64,000 nt of DNA from Clostridiales bacterium (GCA_022508505.1 JAFLVC010000004.1:62001-126000); one strand, 5' to 3'; shown: positions 23,592 through 33,131, counted from the first letter of the stretch. Program-made: numbers and translations. The notes: generated from the letters alone by a model not told the origin.

Positions 23592-24749
23592 ATGATACGT
23601 ACTATATCGTCGGAAAGCGTCACCGAAGGACATCCCGACAAAGTCTGCGATTACATAGCGGACTCGGTGCTCGACGCGGCGCTCGAGATTGACAAGGACA
23701 GCAGAATAGCTTGCGAAGTGGCGTGCGCGACGGGGCTCGTCACCGTGCTCGGCGAGTTCGACACGGCGACCGATTTTATCGACGTGCAAAAAATAGCGCG
23801 CGGCGCAATCGAGGAAATAGGCTACACCGATCCCGCGCTCGGCTTTTGCGCGTCCGGCTGCGCGGTTTTGAGCGCGATAGTCGGACAGTCGCCCGATATT
23901 TCGCGCGGCGTTTTGGAGTCTATCGAGGTGCGCACGGGAATAGCCAAGGACGAGTACGACAGGGTGGGCGCAGGCGATCAGGGCATGATGTTCGGTTACG
24001 CGTGCTCGGAGACCGAGGAGCTTATGCCGCTCCCCATAACGCTCGCGCACAAGCTTACAAAGACGCTTACAGAAGTGCGAAAGTCGGGCGAGCTTTCCTT
24101 TCTCCGTCCCGACGGCAAGGCGATGGTCGCGCTCGACTACGAAAACGGCGTGCCCGTGAGAGTGCGTTCCGTCGTCGTTTCAGCTCAGCACACGCCCGAC
24201 GTGTCGGACGAAAGCTTACGCGAGGGGATTACCGAGTGCGTCATTAAGCGCGCCGTGCCCGCTAAGCTTTTGAAGGGCGCGGAGATATTGATAAACCCGA
24301 CGGGGCGGTTTGTAATAGGCGGGCCCGCGGGCGACACCGGCGTCACAGGCAGAAAGATAATCGTCGACACCTACGGCGGCGCAATCCCGCACGGCGGCGG
24401 CGCGTTCTCGGGGAAAGACGCGTCCAAGGTCGACCGCTCGGCGTCGTACTATGCGCGGTACGCTTGCAAAAACCTCGTCGCGGCGGGGCTTTGCGAAAAG
24501 GTCATGCTCCAGGTCGGTTACGCGATAGGGCGTGCGCGGCCTGTTTCGCTGTATGTGGATACGTTTGGAACGGGCGACGACGAAGCAGTTAAAAAAGCGG
24601 CGCTTCGCGTGTTCGACTTCCGTCCGGCGGCTATAATAGATAGTCTGGGGCTTAAAAATCCCATTTACAAAAAGACGACCAATTACGGGCATTTCGGAAA
24701 GAAGGATTTGCCGTGGGAAAAAGTTGACGCCGCGGAGCGGCTTAGATAA
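23592..24749 (+). CDS. metK: S-adenosylmethionine synthetase
   Basis: Makes S-adenosylmethionine from methionine and ATP. 385 residues, usual length. N-terminal SESVTEGHPDKVCDYIADSVLD (read as two motifs: SESVTEGHPDK and the Mg/K residues after it), GAGDQGMMFGYA and the phosphate loop GGGAFSGKDASKVDRSA are all intact. The ATG at 23592 is chosen because GGAGGA lies five bases before it and the protein then starts like other MetK enzymes; an ATG at 23574 lacks these. Stands alone, followed by repeats. Confidence 0.97.
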   Translation: MIRTISSESVTEGHPDKVCDYIADSVLDAALEIDKDSRIACEVACATGLVTVLGEFDTATDFIDVQKIARGAIEEIGYTDPALGFCASGCAVLSAIVGQSPDISRGVLESIEVRTGIAKDEYDRVGAGDQGMMFGYACSETEELMPLPITLAHKLTKTLTEVRKSGELSFLRPDGKAMVALDYENGVPVRVRSVVVSAQHTPDVSDESLREGITECVIKRAVPAKLLKGAEILINPTGRFVIGGPAGDTGVTGRKIIVDTYGGAIPHGGGAFSGKDASKVDRSASYYARYACKNLVAAGLCEKVMLQVGYAIGRARPVSLYVDTFGTGDDEAVKKAALRVFDFRPAAIIDSLGLKNPIYKKTTNYGHFGKKDLPWEKVDAAERLR

Positions 24750-25139
24750 GAGATATATCACATCCCCTCAGTCTGCCGCAAGCGGCAGCCAGCTCCCCTT
24801 ATTAAGGGGAGCCTGAACAAGTCCCTCAGTCAGCTACGCTGACAGGTCTTACACAGGGGAGCCGAATAGAGTGGAAGCGCGAGATAGATGTGCTCGCGCT
24901 TGACAGATTCCTCGCGGGGCTCGGAATGACACAATTACACAAAGCACTTCTTTACGACACGACTTTTAAGTGGAGATATGCTTTTTACTTGTCATCCTGA
25001 GCGGAGCGTAAGCGAAGTCGAAGGATCTAAGTGCCGCGGAGCGGCTTAGATAAGAGATATATCACATCCCCTCAGTCGCCTAAAGGCGACAGCTCCCCTT
25101 ATTAAGGGGAGCCTGATAGAGAAGTAGGTAGGTAACAAT
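24750..25139. repeat. Gene-free repeat cluster between metK and recD2
   Basis: Contains a type A hairpin (24763-24812; CCCTCAGTCTGCCGC-AAGCGGCAG...CTCCCC/GGGGAG), a second type A copy with terminator-like tail GGAAGCGCGAG...CTCGCGCTT (24817-24900), a type B element (24905-25028; AGATTCCTCG to CGAAGGATCT, with internal TTTACGACACGAC), the string GCCGCGGAGCGGCTTAGATAAGAGATATATCAC also present at 24730, and a third type A hairpin (25062-25114). The duplicated string suggests that the right part arose by a local copy of the left. No gene seen. Confidence 0.82.
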
Positions 25140-27308
25140 TTGGAAAGGCTTTCGGGCGCAGTCGAAGAGATTCGTTTTCGCAACGACGACAACGGCTACA
25201 CCGTGCTCGTCGTTGAGGCGGAGGACGGTGCGCCCGTTATTGTCGTGGGCAATTTGCCGCCCGTGACGCCGGGAGATACGCTCGAGCTCGAGGGCGAGTT
25301 TACCATTCACCCCAAGTTCGGCATGCAGTTCAAGGCGGTGAGAGCATCCGTGTCGCCGCCCGTCGGCGTTTACGGCATTATCAAGTTTTTGTCGTCGGGG
25401 CTCATCGAGGGCTGCGGCGAAAAGACTGCCGCGCGCATAGTCGAAAAGTTCGGCGCAAAGACCGTCGAGATATTCGAAAAGACGCCCGAGCGGCTTGCCG
25501 AGGTCAAGGGCATAAGCCCCGCAAAGGCCAAAAAGATGTCGGAGTCGTACGCCGAGCAACGCCACCGCCGCGACGCGATCATGTTTTTGACGGGGTACGG
25601 CGTTTCGGTCAACCTCGCGCTCAAGCTTTTTGAAATCTACGGCGCGGCGACCGTTTCGACCGTCAAGACCAATCCGTACATCCTCGTCGAGGACGTCGAC
25701 GGAGTCGGGTTTTTGACGGCGGACAGGATTGCGCGCTCGCTCGGCATTGCCGAAAACTCTTTATTCCGCATTCGGGCGGGCGTTCTTCACTCGATAAACT
25801 CGGCGTGCGAAAGAGAGGGCAACACCTATCTTCCGCGCGAAAAGCTCGTCGACGCCGCTTCGCGGCTCTTGTCGATAACAGACAAAGCTCAAATAGAAAA
25901 CGCGATAGAAACTCTCCGCGTCGAGAGAAAACTCGTCGTGCCATTCGACGGCGCGGTCATGGGCGAGATGTACTACCGCACCGAACGCGCCGCCGCCGTC
26001 AAGATGGTTAAGCGCGTCGACGAGGCGGGGCTCACTGTCGCAAACGTCGAGGGACTCATCGACAGGTTCGAAAAGATAAACTCAATTACGCTTCACCCCG
26101 CGCAGCGCGAGGGCGTGATGAATGCCGTAAGCCACGGCGTGTCTGTCATTACGGGCGGCCCCGGCACGGGCAAGACAACTATAATCAACTGCATACTTTT
26201 TATCCTCGACGCGCTTGGAAGCTCGGCCCTTCTTCTCGCGCCGACGGGGAGAGCCGCAAAGCGCATAACGGACGGCTGCGGCAGGGACGCGTTTACCATT
26301 CACCGCGCGCTGCTGTCGCTCGAGGACGGCGAAAAGTTCGGTGAGAACGCAGTCATAGTCGACGAGTTTTCCATGGTCGACATATTTCTCTTCCGCACGC
26401 TTTTGGAGGCTGTAAACGACACGGCGCGGCTTATTATCGTGGGCGACGCCGATCAGCTTCCGTCGGTGGGCGCGGGGAATGTTCTGCGCGATCTCATTGC
26501 GAGCGGACTCGTGCCCGTAACCCGACTGAGCTTTATTTACCGTCAGTCGTCGCTGAGCCGCATTGCGGTCAGCGCTCACGCCATAAACGAAGGCAAGCTC
26601 CCCGAACTCGACGCGAGAGACGGCGATTTCTTCTTCTTCCCGATGCGTAATGCCGAAGCTACGGCGGACATGGCGGTCGAGCTCGCGACAGAGCGCATTA
26701 CCGCCAAGTTCGGCATCGATCCGTCGCGTATACAGGTGATTGCGGCGCTCAAAAACGGCGTCGCCGGAGTGAACGCGCTAAACGCAAGGCTTCAGCGCGC
26801 ACTCAACTGCGAAAGCAAAAAGAAATTCGATTTCGGCGACATCACGTTTTGCGTGGGCGACCGCGTCATGCACACCGTCAACAACTACGAACTCGAATGG
26901 ACGCGCGGCGCGTACTCGGGAAAGGGCGTCTTTAACGGCGATATAGGCACCGTCGCGGAGATCATGGCTACGGGCGAGATCGAAGTGGAGTTCGAGGACG
27001 GACGACGCGCGCTGTACGTGGGCGAGACGCGGCGGCAGCTCATTCTCTCGTACGCCATAACCGTGCACAAGAGCCAGGGCTGCGAGTTCGACGCGATAGT
27101 CATGCCGATAGTTGGCGGTGCGCCCGTCATAATGACGCGAAACCTGTTGTACACGGCGATTACCCGCGCCAAAAAGCTCGCCGTGCTCGTCGGCGAAAAG
27201 TATCACGTCGAGCGCATGATAGCAAACAACTACGTCGCAGAAAGGTTTTCTGCGCTCAAAGAGTTTATAGACGAAGCTAAGTCGGATATGCGGAAGCTGT
27301 TTTCTTGA
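25140..27308 (+). CDS. recD2: RecD2-type SF1 helicase
   Basis: 722 residues from a TTG start; no ATG is available upstream and the first residues (ERLSGAVEEIRFRNDDNGYTV) already match the OB-like N-terminal domain of RecD2. A helix-hairpin-helix region (GLIEGCGEKTAARIVEKFG and LAEVKGISPAKAKKM) follows, then the motor: Walker A GGPGTGKTT (about 338-346), motif Ia, Walker B VIVDEFSMVD, motif III GDADQLPSVGAG, and C-terminal YAITVHKSQGCEFD and YTAITRAKK. A 5'-3' DNA helicase not tied to RecBC, involved in repair and replication-fork processing. The ribosome site (GTAGGTAGG) is weak. Confidence 0.95.
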   Translation: MERLSGAVEEIRFRNDDNGYTVLVVEAEDGAPVIVVGNLPPVTPGDTLELEGEFTIHPKFGMQFKAVRASVSPPVGVYGIIKFLSSGLIEGCGEKTAARIVEKFGAKTVEIFEKTPERLAEVKGISPAKAKKMSESYAEQRHRRDAIMFLTGYGVSVNLALKLFEIYGAATVSTVKTNPYILVEDVDGVGFLTADRIARSLGIAENSLFRIRAGVLHSINSACEREGNTYLPREKLVDAASRLLSITDKAQIENAIETLRVERKLVVPFDGAVMGEMYYRTERAAAVKMVKRVDEAGLTVANVEGLIDRFEKINSITLHPAQREGVMNAVSHGVSVITGGPGTGKTTIINCILFILDALGSSALLLAPTGRAAKRITDGCGRDAFTIHRALLSLEDGEKFGENAVIVDEFSMVDIFLFRTLLEAVNDTARLIIVGDADQLPSVGAGNVLRDLIASGLVPVTRLSFIYRQSSLSRIAVSAHAINEGKLPELDARDGDFFFFPMRNAEATADMAVELATERITAKFGIDPSRIQVIAALKNGVAGVNALNARLQRALNCESKKKFDFGDITFCVGDRVMHTVNNYELEWTRGAYSGKGVFNGDIGTVAEIMATGEIEVEFEDGRRALYVGETRRQLILSYAITVHKSQGCEFDAIVMPIVGGAPVIMTRNLLYTAITRAKKLAVLVGEKYHVERMIANNYVAERFSALKEFIDEAKSDMRKLFS

Positions 27309-27362
27309 TTTTGGCGAAAACCCGCACCCGCTTTACCTCAATTTCCTTGCCGCACAGGTAAA

Positions 27363-27402
27363 ATACACCGCACAAAAAATTGACTTTTTTTGCGCGGTGT
27401 AT
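27363..27402. promoter_or_regulatory. 17-bp inverted repeat centred on a -35 box
   Basis: The arms ATACACCGCACAAAAAA (27363-27379) and TTTTTTGCGCGGTGTAT (27386-27402) pair with one mismatch; the six-base loop is TTGACT (27380-27385). With TATATT at 27403-27408 after a 17-base spacer this is a full promoter for the gene at 27426. It may also end recD2 transcription. Confidence 0.7.
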
Positions 27403-27425
27403 TATATTATATAAGAAGAGGGAGA

Positions 27426-28751
27426 ATGCCTCTCGCTTTTTCGGAGCTACGTTTGGAAAAGAGCGGTAGAAATGAAAACCGCGCGCTCAAAACCGTGTTG
27501 GCGTGCGACATGTTTACGGCGGCATATTACGTAATGCCCTTGCTCTTTTTTCTGCCTTTCGTGGCGCAAAGAGGGCAGTGGATAGCGGCCGCGTTCGTGC
27601 CGCTCGGCTGTATCATTCCGTTTGCGGTCATGCCGTTGCTTTATGCGCTCGTGCACAGGTTCGATCCGCTTTTATTCGGGAGATATCACCTGTTCATGCC
27701 CATTTCCGCGTTTCTCGCGGCGTTTTCGTTCGTCGAGTTTTGGAGCGCGGACGACGGTGCTCTCGGCGCGGTGCGGATTGCGCTCGGCTTTTCGGTTTTG
27801 ACAATCGCCGCCGTGACGTACCGATACTGTTCGTTTTCGGTGCGCGTGCGTCTGACCGATTGCGGTATAGCAAAGCCGTCTCCCGTCATGCTGATATTTT
27901 CGGCGGTCGGCGGCGCGGCGGGCGTGGGCGCGGTTATCGGGTTTTACTTTTACGATCCCGACACGGTGTTTATTAACGCCGCATACGTCGTAGCGGGCGT
28001 GTGCGTCATACTCGCTATGGTGCAGTACCTTACTTCGTTCTATTACATTCCCAAGCTGAGCGGAAAACGCGTGCAGTCGGTTAAATCGGTGTTCCGCGCC
28101 TTTTTCGGCGGGCTCAACGTGCGACTGTTCGTATCGTCGGCGCTCGCCGTTGCGGCGTTTTCCACAGTCTTAGCGCTCGCCGTCTCGGTGTGCTCCGAGC
28201 TCCCGTCCTACGCCTTTACGTCGGTTGCGGCGGTCGCGGCGGGCGGGTTTATCGGCGGGAGCTTTTTGTGCGTCAAGCTCGTCAAGCGTCGCTCGCGTTT
28301 GCTTACTGCGGTCATGATAGGCTTACTCGTTGTCTCCGCCGCGCTGTTTGCCTTGACGCAGATGTTTGTGCTTCTCGACTCCGTTCCCATATACTCGCTT
28401 GTCGCCTCGGCGGCGCTCTGCGGAGTTGGGACGGCATTGGCGTTTAGGCAGATGCGGCTTCGGTTTTTATCGATTAAGCCGCACGTGACGAGCGGCGTCG
28501 CGCACATCCTAATCGAGCTCGCTTGCGGCGCGGGAACGGCAATTGCCTTTGCGGCGGCAGTGGCCGTCGGCGGGGCGGTCGCGGCAAACGGCGGCGACAT
28601 GATGCTCTATGTTTACGGCTTCGCTTCGGCGGTAGTCCTCGGCATCGCCTCGGTCGTGACGTCGAGAATAAGGCGGTCGGCGCCGCCGATGCCCGATGAG
28701 CTTTCCTACGAGCCGACGGCTGCGGTACACGACATCGGTGCGGCAGGCTGA
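27426..28751 (+). CDS. 12-TM membrane protein, transporter-like, unrecognised
   Basis: 441 residues, about twelve membrane helices covering nearly the whole length, with basic loops such as KLVKRRSRLL between helices and short polar ends. The even distribution and the pseudo-repeat of six plus six helices resemble MFS or GPH-type transporters, but none of the diagnostic loop motifs is clear. The start at 27426 follows AGAAGAGGGAGA; a frame from 27390 would begin inside the promoter. Carries its own promoter embedded in an inverted repeat. Next gene is fhs, 148 bases later. Substrate unknown. Confidence 0.7.
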   Translation: MPLAFSELRLEKSGRNENRALKTVLACDMFTAAYYVMPLLFFLPFVAQRGQWIAAAFVPLGCIIPFAVMPLLYALVHRFDPLLFGRYHLFMPISAFLAAFSFVEFWSADDGALGAVRIALGFSVLTIAAVTYRYCSFSVRVRLTDCGIAKPSPVMLIFSAVGGAAGVGAVIGFYFYDPDTVFINAAYVVAGVCVILAMVQYLTSFYYIPKLSGKRVQSVKSVFRAFFGGLNVRLFVSSALAVAAFSTVLALAVSVCSELPSYAFTSVAAVAAGGFIGGSFLCVKLVKRRSRLLTAVMIGLLVVSAALFALTQMFVLLDSVPIYSLVASAALCGVGTALAFRQMRLRFLSIKPHVTSGVAHILIELACGAGTAIAFAAAVAVGGAVAANGGDMMLYVYGFASAVVLGIASVVTSRIRRSAPPMPDELSYEPTAAVHDIGAAG

Positions 28752-28825
28752 CGACGATATATTATTCACAATCCAACGGCAAGACGGAAGTAGTCATAGA
28801 ACTGCTCGACGAGAATAGCCGTAGC

Positions 28826-28883
28826 CCAAGAAGTTAAAACCAAAGAAGTTAAACCCCAAGAAGCTAAAAAACGCGCAATGCGC
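28826..28883 (+). repeat. Three 15-bp tandem repeats and hairpin in the fhs leader
   Basis: Units at 28826, 28841 and 28856 share C(C/A)AAGAAG(T/C)TAAA. A small GCGC-AAT-GCGC hairpin (28873-28883) sits just before the ribosome site. Could affect fhs translation; no known riboswitch recognised. Confidence 0.55.
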
Positions 28884-28899
28884 AAAAAAGGAGAAAAAC

Positions 28900-30498
28900 A
28901 TGAAGACGGACATCGAAATCGCCTACGAGGCCAACCCCCAACCCATCGAGAAGATAGCCGCCAAGATCGGAATCAAGGACGTCTACCGCTACGGTGATTA
29001 CGTCGCCAAGGTGTCGCCCAAGAACACGCCCAAGGCAAAGCTCATTCTCGTAACGGCGATTAACCCCACGCCCGCAGGCGAGGGCAAGTCGACCGTTTCC
29101 ATCGGTCTTGCCGACGGCATGAACAAAATCGGCAAGAAAACGGCGCTCGCACTCCGCGAGCCGTCGCTCGGTCCCGTCTTCGGTATGAAGGGCGGTGCGA
29201 CGGGCGGCGGCATGGCGCAGATTATCCCCATGGACGACATCAACCTGCACTTTACGGGCGACCTGCACGCGATTACCGCCGCGAACAACCTTTTGTGCGC
29301 GATGGTCGACAACTCCATATACTTCGGCAATCCCTTGAAGATCGCAAAGGTGACGTTTAACCGCTGCATGGACTGCAACGACCGCGCGCTTCGCAACATA
29401 GTCGTCGCGCTCGGCGGTAACGGTCAGGCGCGCGAGGACGGCTTCAACATAACCGCCGCGAGCGAGGTCATGGCGACGCTGTGTCTTGCCGCGGACTTCG
29501 ACGACCTCAAGGTAAGGCTTGGGCGTATAATTATCGGTTACGACTACGACGGTAAGCCCGTCACTGCAAAAGACCTCGGCGCAAACGAGGCTATGGCTGT
29601 GCTACTTAAGGACGCCGCAAAGCCCAATCTCGTTCAAACACTCGAGGGCACGCCCGCATTCGTGCACGGCGGACCGTTTGCCAACATCGCGCACGGCTGC
29701 AACTCGGTCATTGCGACAAAGACTGCCATGAGCTACGCCGACTACGTAGTGACGGAAGCGGGCTTCGGCGCAGACCTCGGTGCGGAGAAGTTTTTTGACA
29801 TCAAGTGCCGCACCGCGGGGCTCAACCCGTCTGCGACCGTCATCGTCGCGACAATTCGCGCTCTCAAATACGGCGGTAACGGCGACCTTGCGGTCGGCAT
29901 GGGCAACCTCGTCAAGCACATAGAAAACATCAAAAACGTGTTCTCGCAAAACACCGTCGTCGCTATCAATAAGTTTACCGACGACACCGAAGAGGACATT
30001 GCGGCCGTCAAAGCGGCGGCTAAGGCGGCGGGCGCTACGGCAGTGCTCTGCGAATGCTGGGGCAAGGGCGGCGAGGGCGCCGTCGAGCTCGCAGAGGCAG
30101 TCGTAAAGGCGGCGTCCGGAAAATCCAAGCTGACATTTACTTACAACGATGAGGAGACCGTCGTCGAAAAGGTGGCTAAGGTCGCGACGCGCATATACGG
30201 CGCAAAGGACGTCGTGTGGACTGCCAAGGCCAAAAAGAGCCTCGAAAAGATGCTGCCTCTCGGTGTGGATAAGCTGCCCGTGTGCGTCGCAAAGACGCAG
30301 TACAGTCTGTCCGACGACGCGAAGAAGCTCGGGCGGCCGGAGGGCTTTACAGTCACCGTTCGCGACGTGCAGTACCGCGCGGGCGCGGGATTCGTCGTCG
30401 CGGTCGCGGGCGACATACTGCTCATGCCCGGACTTCCGAGAGTTCCCAACGCCGTCAACATGAAGATAGAGGACGGCAAGATAAGCGGACTTTTCTAA
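28900..30498 (+). CDS. fhs: Formate-tetrahydrofolate ligase
   Basis: Activates formate to 10-formyltetrahydrofolate with ATP, feeding purine and one-carbon metabolism or, in acetogens, the methyl branch of the Wood-Ljungdahl route. 532 residues, slightly shorter than the usual 556. P-loop TPAGEGKST (about 58-66), then REPSLGPVFGMKGGA and INLHFTGDLHAI, and the folate-site region FVHGGPFANIAHGCNS are all present. AAGGAG ribosome site. A formate channel is encoded 7 kb downstream, so the cell may take up and assimilate formate, but no folD, fchA or CODH genes are in the window. Confidence 0.97.
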   Translation: MKTDIEIAYEANPQPIEKIAAKIGIKDVYRYGDYVAKVSPKNTPKAKLILVTAINPTPAGEGKSTVSIGLADGMNKIGKKTALALREPSLGPVFGMKGGATGGGMAQIIPMDDINLHFTGDLHAITAANNLLCAMVDNSIYFGNPLKIAKVTFNRCMDCNDRALRNIVVALGGNGQAREDGFNITAASEVMATLCLAADFDDLKVRLGRIIIGYDYDGKPVTAKDLGANEAMAVLLKDAAKPNLVQTLEGTPAFVHGGPFANIAHGCNSVIATKTAMSYADYVVTEAGFGADLGAEKFFDIKCRTAGLNPSATVIVATIRALKYGGNGDLAVGMGNLVKHIENIKNVFSQNTVVAINKFTDDTEEDIAAVKAAAKAAGATAVLCECWGKGGEGAVELAEAVVKAASGKSKLTFTYNDEETVVEKVAKVATRIYGAKDVVWTAKAKKSLEKMLPLGVDKLPVCVAKTQYSLSDDAKKLGRPEGFTVTVRDVQYRAGAGFVVAVAGDILLMPGLPRVPNAVNMKIEDGKISGLF

Positions 30499-30632
30499 AC
30501 GAGCATATATCACATCCCCTCAGTCGCCTAAAGGCGACAGCTCCCCTTATTAAGGGGAGCTTGACAGATTCTTCGCTTCGCTCAGAATGACATCGTAACG
30601 GTGGTGTCGCGTTTAAATATAGGAGTCTTTTT
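30499..30632. repeat. Type A hairpin and half type B element
   Basis: 30511-30560: CCCTCAGTCGCC-TAAA-GGCGACAGCTCCCCTTATTAAGGGGAGC. 30563-30592: CAGATTCTTCGC...CTCAGAATGACA, the left end of a type B element. Lies between fhs and glnS. Confidence 0.78.
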
Positions 30633-32273
30633 ATGGAAACCGAAAAGGCAACCAACTTTATAGAAAGCATCATAATCGACGACCTCGAGTCGGGCAAGAT
30701 CGATAGCGTAGTTATGCGTTTTCCGCCCGAGCCCAACGGCAGGCTTCACATAGGGCACGCCAAGGCGGCGACTTTTAACTTTCTCACCGCGCAAAAGTTC
30801 GGCGGGAAGTGCAATCTTCGCTTCGACGACACCAACCCCGTAAAAGAGGACGCCGATTTTTGCGAGCAGATAGAGCGCGACATTCGCTGGCTCGGCTTTG
30901 AGCCCGCGGGCGTTTACTACGCGTCCGACTACTTCGAGTACATGCGGGACTGCGCAGTGCTTCTCATCAAAAAGGGACTTGCGTATGTCGACGAGAGCAC
31001 GCCCGACGACATTCGCGCCATGCGAGGAACGCTCACCGAGCCCGGCAAAAACTCGCCGTACCGCGACCGCCCGATAAAGGAAAGCCTCGCGCTGTTCGAC
31101 AAGATGCAGAGTGGCGAGGTGCCCGACGGCGGCATGGTGCTGCGCGCCAAAATCGACATGGCGTCGCCCAATATGAATATGCGCGATCCCGTAATCTACA
31201 GGGTGCTTCACGCAACCCATCACCGCACGGGCGACAAGTGGTGCGTGTACCCCATGTACGACTTTGCGCACCCCATAGAGGACGCGGTTGAGGGCGTCAC
31301 GCACTCGTGTTGCACCATGGAGTTCGAGGATCACAGACCGCTCTACGATTGGGTTATAGACAACTGCGACATCGAGCACAAGCCGCACCAATACGAGTTT
31401 GCGCGGCTCAATATGACCGATACCGTAATGAGCAAGCGCTATCTCAAGCAGCTCGTCGACAGCGGCGCTGTGGACGGTTGGGACGATCCGAGAATGCCCA
31501 CGCTGTCCGGCCTTCGCCGACGCGGTGTGCCCGCGCACGCGATAGTCGCGTTCTGCACCGAGGTCGGCCTTGCGAAGGCTGTAGGCGTCGTAAACGGCGC
31601 ACAGTTTGACGACTGCGTTCGAGACGAGCTCAACGCCACCGCAAAGCGGTACATGGTCGTGCCCGATCCGATAGAGGTTGAGATTGTCAACGTGGCGGAC
31701 GATTTCGAGGACGCCGTCGAGGTGACGGAGGGCGGCGAGTACGTCGTTCCGCACCCGACGTTTATCGATCCCGAAAAGCGCGAGACGCCTGTTACGACGC
31801 GCAAGATACGCCTTTCAAAGCACGTCTATATTGACCGCGCCGACTTTATGATAGAGCCTCCCAAGGGCTATCACAGGCTTATACCGGGCGGCTTGGCGCG
31901 GCTTAAAAATTCGTTTATCGTGCGGTGCGTCGGCTATGACTGCGACAATAGCGGCAAGGTAACCAAAATCCGCGTCGAAAAGACGGACGAGGTCAAGGCG
32001 AAGGGCGTCATTCAGTGGGTGGACAAGGCAACCGCCGTTGACATCAAGCTCAGAAAGCTTTCGGCTATCGTGCCCAACGGCGAGGGTGATTTTACCGAAC
32101 GCATCAATCATGACTCGCTCAAGGTTACGACGGCAAAGGCGGAGGCGGCGGTCGCCGAGCTCAAGGTGGGCGAAGCGGTGCAGTTCTTCCGCATAGGCTA
32201 CTTCGCGCGAGACGAAAAATTCCGCGACGCGTTTAACACCGTCGTCGAATTGAAGTCGAGCTATAAGGCATAA
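30633..32273 (+). CDS. glnS: Glutaminyl-tRNA synthetase
   Basis: 546 residues, class I synthetase. The HIGH signature is in RFPPEPNGRLHIGHAKA, and the KMSKS-like loop reads VMSKRYL (about 267-273), with the GlnRS-specific anticodon-binding beta-barrels after it (RKIRLSKHVYIDRADF). The N-terminal motif NFIESIIIDDLESGK is typical of bacterial GlnRS. Many Firmicutes make Gln-tRNA indirectly through GatCAB, so a direct GlnRS is worth noting as a possible transferred trait. GGAGT ribosome site. An epimerase-like gene follows after 20 bases. Confidence 0.96.
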   Translation: METEKATNFIESIIIDDLESGKIDSVVMRFPPEPNGRLHIGHAKAATFNFLTAQKFGGKCNLRFDDTNPVKEDADFCEQIERDIRWLGFEPAGVYYASDYFEYMRDCAVLLIKKGLAYVDESTPDDIRAMRGTLTEPGKNSPYRDRPIKESLALFDKMQSGEVPDGGMVLRAKIDMASPNMNMRDPVIYRVLHATHHRTGDKWCVYPMYDFAHPIEDAVEGVTHSCCTMEFEDHRPLYDWVIDNCDIEHKPHQYEFARLNMTDTVMSKRYLKQLVDSGAVDGWDDPRMPTLSGLRRRGVPAHAIVAFCTEVGLAKAVGVVNGAQFDDCVRDELNATAKRYMVVPDPIEVEIVNVADDFEDAVEVTEGGEYVVPHPTFIDPEKRETPVTTRKIRLSKHVYIDRADFMIEPPKGYHRLIPGGLARLKNSFIVRCVGYDCDNSGKVTKIRVEKTDEVKAKGVIQWVDKATAVDIKLRKLSAIVPNGEGDFTERINHDSLKVTTAKAEAAVAELKVGEAVQFFRIGYFARDEKFRDAFNTVVELKSSYKA

Positions 32274-32293
32274 GTTTTAAAAAGGAGAACGAT

Positions 32294-33121
32294 ATGAAAA
32301 TTCTCGTCACCGGCGGGCAGGGTTTTATAGGTAAGGCGTTTATCAAAAGGTACCGCCACATGTTCGACATAGTCGCGCCCACGCAGGCGCAGATGGATTT
32401 AGCGGACGCGCGCTCGATCGACGCCGTGTTCAAAAAGAACAAGTTCGATGCGGTACTGCACCTTTTCGGAGCGCTCGAAATAAGCGCCGACAAGGCGTCC
32501 GAAAACATGGTCGCGTTTAAAAACATTCAGTATATGTCAATCGTTCACGGCGTGAAAAAGCTGATAGTAATCGGCGAGGGCGTCGAGTTTGACAGCGGCA
32601 GACCTATAGTCGACGCGTCCGAGAGCATGCTCGGCAAGTCCGTCCCGACCGACGGCTACGCGCTCTCGCGCTACATGATAAGCAATCTTGCCGCAAAGGA
32701 TAAGATAACGACGGTGCTTCGCGTGTTCGACGTTTACGGCCACGGCGGCAAGGGAACTATCGACAAGATGATCGCCGCCGCCGCGCACGGCAAAAACATC
32801 ACGCTCAATCAAGACCGCACCGTGAGCGCCGTTTATATCGAGGACCTTGAAAAGGTGATTGTCGCCGTGCTCAAGGGACATATCAAGCGCGGCGATTACA
32901 ATGTTGTATCGGGCGACAAGGCGAGCTATCTCGATATTGCAAAATCTTTAAAGCGCCGTGCAAAGCGCGACGAATGCGCCATAGATATTAAGGTCAAAAA
33001 CCCCGCACCCGCTTTGGAGTACACGGCGACAAACGAAAAGCTACTCAAGGCTTTGCCGACGTTCAAGCCGCTTTCAATCAAAGACGGCGTAAAAAAGTGC
33101 TATCACGACATAAAGGCATAG
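32294..33121 (+). CDS. NAD-dependent epimerase/dehydratase-like (extended SDR) protein
   Basis: 275 residues. Rossmann start KILVTGGQGFIGKAF gives the extended-SDR G-x-x-G-x-x-G pattern. The active-site YxxxK reads YALSR (about residues 121-125), so the catalytic lysine is arginine. The segment VLRVFDVYGHGGKG follows as in sugar epimerases. Sits 20 bases after glnS and 10 bases before alaS with an AAGGAG site, so it is embedded in a synthetase operon; the reason is not clear. Likely acts on a nucleotide sugar or is an atypical SDR binding NAD(P) without normal catalysis. Confidence 0.8.
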   Translation: MKILVTGGQGFIGKAFIKRYRHMFDIVAPTQAQMDLADARSIDAVFKKNKFDAVLHLFGALEISADKASENMVAFKNIQYMSIVHGVKKLIVIGEGVEFDSGRPIVDASESMLGKSVPTDGYALSRYMISNLAAKDKITTVLRVFDVYGHGGKGTIDKMIAAAAHGKNITLNQDRTVSAVYIEDLEKVIVAVLKGHIKRGDYNVVSGDKASYLDIAKSLKRRAKRDECAIDIKVKNPAPALEYTATNEKLLKALPTFKPLSIKDGVKKCYHDIKA

Positions 33122-33131
33122 GAGAACTACT

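Noticed and set aside
28752..28825. Coding-like stretch before fhs (frame reading about SNGKTEVVIELLDEN)
   Set aside because: No start codon or ribosome site and interrupted by the 15-bp repeats; at best a gene remnant.
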